64,000 bases of DNA from Glycine soja (Eukaryota; Streptophyta; Magnoliopsida; Fabales; Fabaceae): contig NC_041003.1 of NCBI RefSeq assembly GCF_004193775.1, positions 27,529,735-27,593,734 of the forward strand, given 5' to 3'. Position numbers and translations under genes: made by a program. The notes under the pieces were generated by a model that was not told where the DNA came from, did no database searches, and was given only the letters and a program-made list of their open reading frames with translations. Of the stretch, positions 57,923 through 64,000 are shown in pieces; within the stretch, counting starts at the first letter, position 1, and every line of letters begins with the position of its first letter.

Positions 57923-58490
57923 TTAATATAGGAGGTATATTTTGGACTTTTTGATAATAAAATATATATAAATAATAAATAATATTATAGTTTAATTTTT
58001 TTTCTTATTATCGATTAATTTGTTTAAAGCTAATGTATTTATCTAAATTACTTTTGTTTAAAAACACAATTTTCTATTTATTTCGAGAAGTAAATTTTAT
58101 CTTCTTATAAAAAATATTTTTATCTTAAAAAATAAAATAAAAACACGGATAATATATGTTACCAAAATTTTAATATAAAAAATATTGTTGTACAAAAAGA
58201 ATCCTATATTAATATAGGATGTACATTTTAGACTTTTAGACTTTTCGACAGTAAAATGTATATAAATAATAAATAATATTATAGTTTAATTGTTTTTTTC
58301 TTCTTATTATCGATCAATTTGTTTAAATTTAATATATTTATCTGAATTACTTCGGTTTAAAAACTCAATTTGCTATTTATTTTAAGAAGTAAATTTTATC
58401 TTCTTATAAAGTGTTTTTTTGATAAAAAAAACAAAAATAAAAAATCTGATAATATATGTTACCATAATTTTAATATAAAAAAATATTACT
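57923..58490. repeat. About 280-bp tandem duplication next to Helitron 2
   Basis: ATTAATATAGGAGGTATATT and the following about 270 bp recur at about 58207-58490 (ATTAATATAGGATGTACATT ...), with matching blocks such as AAATAATAAATAATATTATA and AAGTAAATTTTATCTTC. A third, short piece (AATACAGGATGTCCATTTTA) lies at about 58780. The copies are diverged by many substitutions and small indels. No gene. Confidence 0.85.
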
Positions 58491-59930
58491 CCGGCTACTC
58501 TAAAGATATTAACTGAATGATTTTCAATAAAATATTATGATGCACTTAATTTTAATATTTTATCATTCAACATGTATGCTTTTTTTTTTTTTAAATATTA
58601 CAATCTATTTATTAATAAGGAAAAAATGATTTGAACGTGAATGATTTGAACGAGATATGTGTCACATCATCATATAATAATTTTCCTTTTTTTTTTGCAA
58701 CTTCTTTGTAACGCAACCAAAGAGGGCATAAATTTAATTTTGCTGGACTATTTCTTTATATAATATCAACTTGTCAAAAATACAGGATGTCCATTTTAAA
58801 CTTTTATACATACTTTATTAGCCAAAATCAATCCAAATAGGACACTTTGTTGTGGCCGTCATATTTGTACAAATATTCATTTTATTAATGATTATTTTTT
58901 ATTATTGATTAATTATCTTTTGTAGATTTTTTTAATTATATTTTTTTCATATACAAAATTTAAATTTAAAAACTTATTTAAAAAGATCGAGTTACATTCC
59001 ATAAATTATAGATACCTTAACAACAACATAATTTGTATTTAAATAAATTTTACATGAATTTTAGTTATAAAAAAAATACTTGATATAGATCATGGTACTG
59101 TCTTCTTTCCTCCCTTTTTCTCTACATGACCCAACCCATCCGCCCCTCCTCGTTTGTGACTTACCGACACTCTTCTTCGCATTCTCTTCCCTCACTCACT
59201 CACTCTTTAGACTATTTTGCCCCCAAAAGTGGACATGTGTAAATTTTTTAACTAGTCCAATTTTGTAAAATCACCAACCTACTCTTTTATATCTATCTAT
59301 ATAGATAAAGATTCTTTGGAAGGGTATATTATTGATGTTCATAAAGATGTTTTTTGTTTTCCTTTCAAAAAAGAAATGCTTTTTGTTTTTCTTCTATTTC
59401 TCAGTATAAGTGAACTCCTTCAAAAAAAGCATTAATTAGTCTGCTATTTTATTAAAAATACCTCAAGATGTTTAATTTTGTTTAGTAAAACATGATTAGA
59501 TTGACACGAGTAATGAGGTTTATCATGTAAATTAAGTGGGACGATATTTAATCATGCAAGTTCTATCCTAACTAGGCGATTTAGTACATGTTTGATTTGC
59601 AGTTAGAAATATGACATGCATTTGAATGCAATTTTAATGAATAAAAACAAAAGCAAGATTTCTGATAAGTTGACAAAATTACTTTTGCCTGAAAACTACT
59701 TTTACAACACAAATCCAAACATAATACTCTTAACAATTCTTAATTATTAGGTGCATGTACTCAATTCATAGTCGTAGATGAGCTTCGTGATTATGGTGTG
59801 TCTCCCTCTCATGTCAAAAAGTGACATGCTAAGAATGTCCTTTGGTGCGAGCAAATATTCACTCTCCCACAGATGCATCCCATTACCACGCACCTCCAAC
59901 TACGTGCCACTGCCACATATTTTGAATTTC
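58491..59930. other. AT-rich intergenic DNA
   Basis: No gene or clear transposon boundary. A small duplication GAACGTGAATGATTTGAACG lies near 58632-58651, and a CACTCACTCACTC run at about 59194-59206. Confidence 0.5.
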
Positions 59931-59933
59931 TAA

Positions 59934-60321
59934 GGAGGTGTTTGGTTTGATTGTTTTTTGTTTTCATTTTCACTGGAAATAGAAAATGGTGATGAAAATG
60001 TGTTTGGTTGGATTTCTGTTTTCATTTTCAGTGAAAATATTTTTCCAAACGAACCAAAAATGGGAAACAATAAAATCTCATTTTCAGTTGAAACCAGAAA
60101 CCCCATTTTGGGTAAAATGAAAACGCGGTGGCAAGAAATGTAATTTTAAGCAAATCTAAAAATATATTTCCTTTTGAAAACACATTTTCAGTGTTTTTAT
60201 TTCTTGAGAGCAGAAAACAAGAAGTTAAACCAAATATGTTTTCAGAATTCTAATCTTTAAAAAATGAAAACAGTTTTCAAAAAATAAAAACAGAAAATAA
60301 AAATGCAAACCAAGCACACTC
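59934..60321. mobile_element. Tourist-like (PIF/Harbinger) MITE
   Basis: The left end GGAGGTGTTTGGTTTGATTG and the right end GCAAACCAAGCACACTC are inverted repeats sharing TTTGGTTTG. TAA flanks both sides (59931-59933 and 60322-60324), the superfamily's 3-bp target duplication. The interior is rich in GTTTTCATTTTCA/TGAAAATGAAAAC words. No coding capacity. Confidence 0.8.
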
Positions 60322-60324
60322 TAA

Positions 60325-61714
60325 TATTCTCCAAATTGATCATTTCTTTAACATACTAAAAGAAATAAATTGATATTCACACAAATTAATGTTAAACTTT
60401 TGTTTATTTTTCTTATAAAAATTATATGACTTTCTAAATTTAAAATAAAACAATAATTGTTTTTCTCTTCATTTTCCTCAAACTGATCAACATTGTTAGT
60501 TTTAGGGTGATGTCATTTTGATATAATAATTAATATGTTTACATATATAAATTTTTATGAAACCTATGACTTTTATTTAAAATTCATCTATGTAAATAAA
60601 TTAATTATTAGATCAAAATTAATTGTCACAAAATTTATTATCTAAATTTACATGTGCATTAAAAATTTTAATATTACATGTAGCGACATTAATTACTTTA
60701 TAATATAATTGGCCTATTAATTCTTTTGGTAAAAACATCATGTAAAAATGATTAATATTTAAGCAGTTTTTCAAGTGGAACGCAAAACATTAGTTGTTTT
60801 TTTTTCCTTCAAGGAGGGGAAAAAAATTACACTTTATGCTCTAAAATACATCTAATTGGAAAGAGATGAATGTGTACCAGACCTCTAATGATAATCAAAG
60901 ATGCTGCAGCATGAGAGCATAGGAAGCGATGTTCACAGTTCACTTTAATGGAAATTTCATTATATCACAAACACATGTCTGACAAGTAATTTTACGTACA
61001 CGAGCAAGACAATACGTTATATTTTTTAATTTGTTGTTTCTGAAAAGCAAGGCAAAATGGTTGCTCGTTGCCGCAATGTGATGCTTTCTAGGGAACATCT
61101 TAGATTAAAATAATCTGCAGAAACCTTAGTGTTTAACTGAAAATCATATCTAAATATCTACCCGTTAATAAATTGAGAGAAGAAAGGGAACAAAAATCAA
61201 TGAAACGAGGATATTTTTGAAAAAAAAAAGCCACAATTTCTCATTTTGGAGCATAAGCATATAAGAATATATAAAGTAATGGTTACATTCTCAAAATTTC
61301 GTTATAACCTAACACTATACCAACGTTACAACATTGTCCTAACCTCTGCGCCCATGACAAATCATGTGTCAAACCAAAAAATTACAGCCCAAATGCAATA
61401 AACGGGCAAAAGACAATACAAAGACCTATATTTCATCTCAAAGGTTTTCTCGTGCTCATTTGATGCATTCACAACTCACCCTATGCTGCACAAAGCACAT
61501 TAGCACTTAGCAGCACACTATTAGGTAGTGTTAGAACCACTCCATTTACAGAGGCAACCAAGATCAAATACTGTCTCCAGGTGATTTGGGAAAACATGTA
61601 CTGTTTAGTTGTCATGCCTTATCTAACACAAAGCTTGGTCTTAAGATATCCAGCTTAGACTCCAGAGTGGCTGCAAGTTGAAGAATTCAAAACTAAAGCA
61701 GTGGTGAATTTATA
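60325..61714. other. Intergenic DNA and 3' flank of RRP5
   Basis: No gene supported. The part from about 61450 to 61714 is less AT-rich and is probably the 3' UTR of the minus-strand RRP5 gene. Confidence 0.5.
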
Positions 61715-64000
61715 TCAAGCCCTAGTACTCTCGACATATTCCATTGCTTTCCTCTTCACAGATTCAATCCGTTCTTCATCACCTTGGGACTTCTCATAAT
61801 AAAGATACTTTTTGAATAAGAACTGTCAATCAAGACAACAAAATCCTAAGTCAGTCTGACTGGAAAAATACAAAACAATGTCAGTAAAATTGGTAATATA
61901 GATATGCCCAAACCTTCATCTTTTTCGGTGGGAGGCTCAGACTAACAGCCCTTTCAAACAGTGCACGAATTATATCTTTGTCTTTATGTTGAATTTCCTG
62001 TAAAGTACACGAGAGAATGTTACGTTCAAAATAATATACAAACGCAAAGAAAATGAGATGGAGAAGGATATACTTGATCAAGATAAACACTCCATAAGTC
62101 TGTTCTCTTTGGGTACTCCCGTAGGATTTTTTCAAACATGGATCGCCCTCGATCTAGAACCCCAACTTTGAATTCAAGAATAGCTGTCTGAGAGAAAAAT
62201 TTAATATGCTTGTGTTTGGGAAGGCTTAACGAAGCTCGATCAATGACAGGTTGGATTCCATCCTGGTTTTGCTTCAAAAGACTTTGTATACGCCTCAACC
62301 AAACCTACAATCCAGTGCAAAATAAGTTTCACATGCATTTTTTATCAACATCAAAAGAGTAGTATTTATACTTAAAAAGTTCACAATACTTTGCATGAAT
62401 GCTTGAACTTCTTTGTCATTTTATTGAGAAGTTCATCGGCTAAATTATGCTGTTCAGTCCTCTCATACATTCCCAAGAGTGCTAGGTAGACCTTTTTGGG
62501 ATCATTGTACTGTAGAGCTCTTTGGAATACTTTCATAACAGCCTCCTACACAAAAACACCGATTAAGGATACTCCACACAACAGTATTAGTGAACAAGCA
62601 AAAACTGAAATTGCTCTTGCTCTCCCACAAACACTCTTACCTCTCTAGGGTTTCCATACTTATTTTCCAAATTAAAGTAGGCCTTCCAGATGTTAAGCTT
62701 CTCATTCTCTTCTCGGATATTTATTGTCCTCAAAGCCCTTCAAAATTACGGATTCATGAGTAGAAAAATGTCAAGTCAGATGACTATGGTAATATGACAT
62801 TCACATGGATGTATTGAAATACAATGTAACAAGTAGACATGGGTACACTGTTTGTTGCAAACAGAAACTTGAAATACACAATCAAGGGAACCAACAAACA
62901 AATGAATAATGATTTCTCTCCACTTTTGTCACCATAAAGATACTAGTAGTACGCAAGCAATTGTTCGGCTCAAGTCACTCTACTTTAATATTTTATTAAC
63001 AATGACCATACATGGAAGACATCATTTAACAAAGAACATATTAAAAGTTTTTATTCAAGTGCTGAATCTTTATACTTCAAAAAGTACATAACATTGATTC
63101 AAGTTACTTTTGTCTTCTGTAACAAATCTATGAAGGAGGCCTTTCAAGTAATTGTTGAAACAATGTCATTTGTAGGATGTACCATCAAATCGTTTAGATA
63201 GCTGCTTTGGCTAAATCATAGGTTGTACAAATAATAAGGCCTGTTTGGTTTGAAATTTGTCTCATGTTTTTGTTTCTTAAAACCAGAACAACAGATAACT
63301 CTTTGTTCCTATTATGGACCTGGCTGAGGGGGTGGGAAAGGAACTTCCAGATTCCTTATTATTGTTGGTCTTCAAACATGTCTACAGCTTTTAGTTAAAG
63401 CTTCTGTTAGTAGGGTTTTCAATTGTGTAGGGTGTTATATCTCCTGATCTTTCAGGATCCTCTTTTGTAATATGTAGTACCTCTGGTACTTTTATTCTAT
63501 AATATAAATTATCTTTGCCTTCCAAAAAAAAAAGAACATAAAGTGAAGACAATGTTGTACTTTAGTAATTATTAGTACAAGATTACTTGTTTATATGCAC
63601 ATACTCTTTCTCCGATAGATGAAGGTTTAATGTTTAATAGCCCAATAACTGACCCAAAATAAACAAATAGAAAACTTTTTTGCCCAAGATTTTCCTTAGA
63701 ATAGGATTATGTTTATGGCTCCTCAAAAAAAGCTTAGGATTATACAAATTCAAATCAATATTAACAAAGTCAAGTTTGAATTTCATAATGATTTTAAAAT
63801 CCACACACAAAATCATAGTTGTTTAGATGTACCTTTCGGCAATTGAGCGGGCTTTCTCAACATCAACCATAGAAACCATGAAATCCATATATTTTATCCA
63901 GGTGAAACTGCTATTAGGAGAGCTTCTAATCAGCTTTTCAAACTCATCAGCAGTTCTAGGGACATCATCCTCCAGTAATCTTTCCTCAGCAGCCCTTATT
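61715..64000 (-). CDS. RRP5: rRNA biogenesis protein RRP5, C-terminal six exons (partial)
   Basis: RRP5 is a large nucleolar protein (many S1 RNA-binding domains, then HAT/TPR-like repeats) needed for early pre-rRNA cleavages of both subunits. Six exons on the minus strand join in frame: 64000-63833 (cut by the window), 62737-62641, 62545-62390, 62304-62074, 61997-61914 and 61822-61715, about 280 residues. They spell the HAT-repeat end of the protein: FEKLIRSSPNSSFTWIKYMD, EKARSIAERALRTINIREEN, LNIWKAYFNLENKYGNP, LPKHKHIKFFSQTAILEFK, FEKILREYPKRTDLWSVYLD and FERAVSLSLPPKKMKFLFKK, ending EYVESTRA and TGA at 61717-61715. No damage is seen, so the gene appears functional. The S1 domains lie beyond the right edge. 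Confidence 0.95.
63238..63535 (+). mobile_element. Possible LINE 3' tail in an RRP5 intron
   Basis: Within the 1.1-kb RRP5 intron (62738-63832), a T-rich segment ending TTTTATTCTATAATATAAATT and ATCTTTGCCTTCC followed by A10 (63523-63533) resembles the 3' end of plant LINEs with a poly(A) tail. The left limit is uncertain; GGCCTGTTTGGTTTG at 63239 could instead be a worn Tourist-like end. Target duplications were not identified. Confidence 0.35.

Noticed and set aside
63238..63260. GGCCTGTTTGGTTTG as the left end of a Tourist-like MITE in an RRP5 intron
   Set aside because: No inverted right end with TAA/TTA was found before the next exon.

Overview
This is a plant nuclear window, almost certainly from a legume and most probably soybean (Glycine). 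The reasons are the plant-type spliced genes, the low-GC intergenic DNA, and repeat families I associate with soybean: plant-mobile-domain/MAIN copies, GTAATCGATTAC-rich LTRs and Athila-like Ty3 elements. I assigned the organism by recognition, not by database search.

Three ordinary host genes can be supported. An RPB8-type shared RNA polymerase subunit lies on the + strand (four exons, 2753-6908) with a SINE in its first intron. A TRAF-type zinc-finger protein lies on the - strand (two exons, 9521-11572). The C-terminal six exons of the rRNA-processing factor RRP5 lie on the - strand at the right edge (61715-64000). A broken F-box/LRR gene sits at 33891-35086.

The rest is mostly transposons. 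From 13.1 to 27 kb there is a three-layer nest: a LINE is split by an old Ty3 element (LTR 13662-14957, gag/protease to 17180, resuming at about 25775), which is itself split by an Athila-like Ty3 element with two LTRs (17181-25768). From 27529 to 30192 there is a Mutator-like element with about 206-bp terminal inverted repeats. It keeps only the first coding parts of its transposase (+) and its MAIN gene (-), fused tail to tail. From 39.4 to 46.6 kb a TRIM-like mini-retrotransposon abuts a Helitron helicase remnant, which is split by a nearly full Ty1/copia element (41249-46116, - strand, TSD GTATA). From 48.7 to 57.9 kb there is a second, much more complete Helitron: Rep with HVH and Tyr motifs, PIF1-type helicase, an additional two-domain B3-like gene, and a hairpin/CTAG-T terminus. 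It contains a 1525-bp solo LTR with TSD CATTT. Smaller elements include Tourist-like MITEs (36090-37072, 59934-60321), a Mutator-like MITE (7591-7890), and a possible second Helitron terminus on the - strand (8606).

All transposon genes seen carry stops, frameshifts or deletions, so none looks autonomous. The most interesting observation is the two-domain B3-like gene carried between the Helitron RepHel gene and its 3' terminus. Next are the convergent transposase/MAIN remnant inside the Mutator-like element and the unusual end structure and templated filler of the inner Ty3 element.
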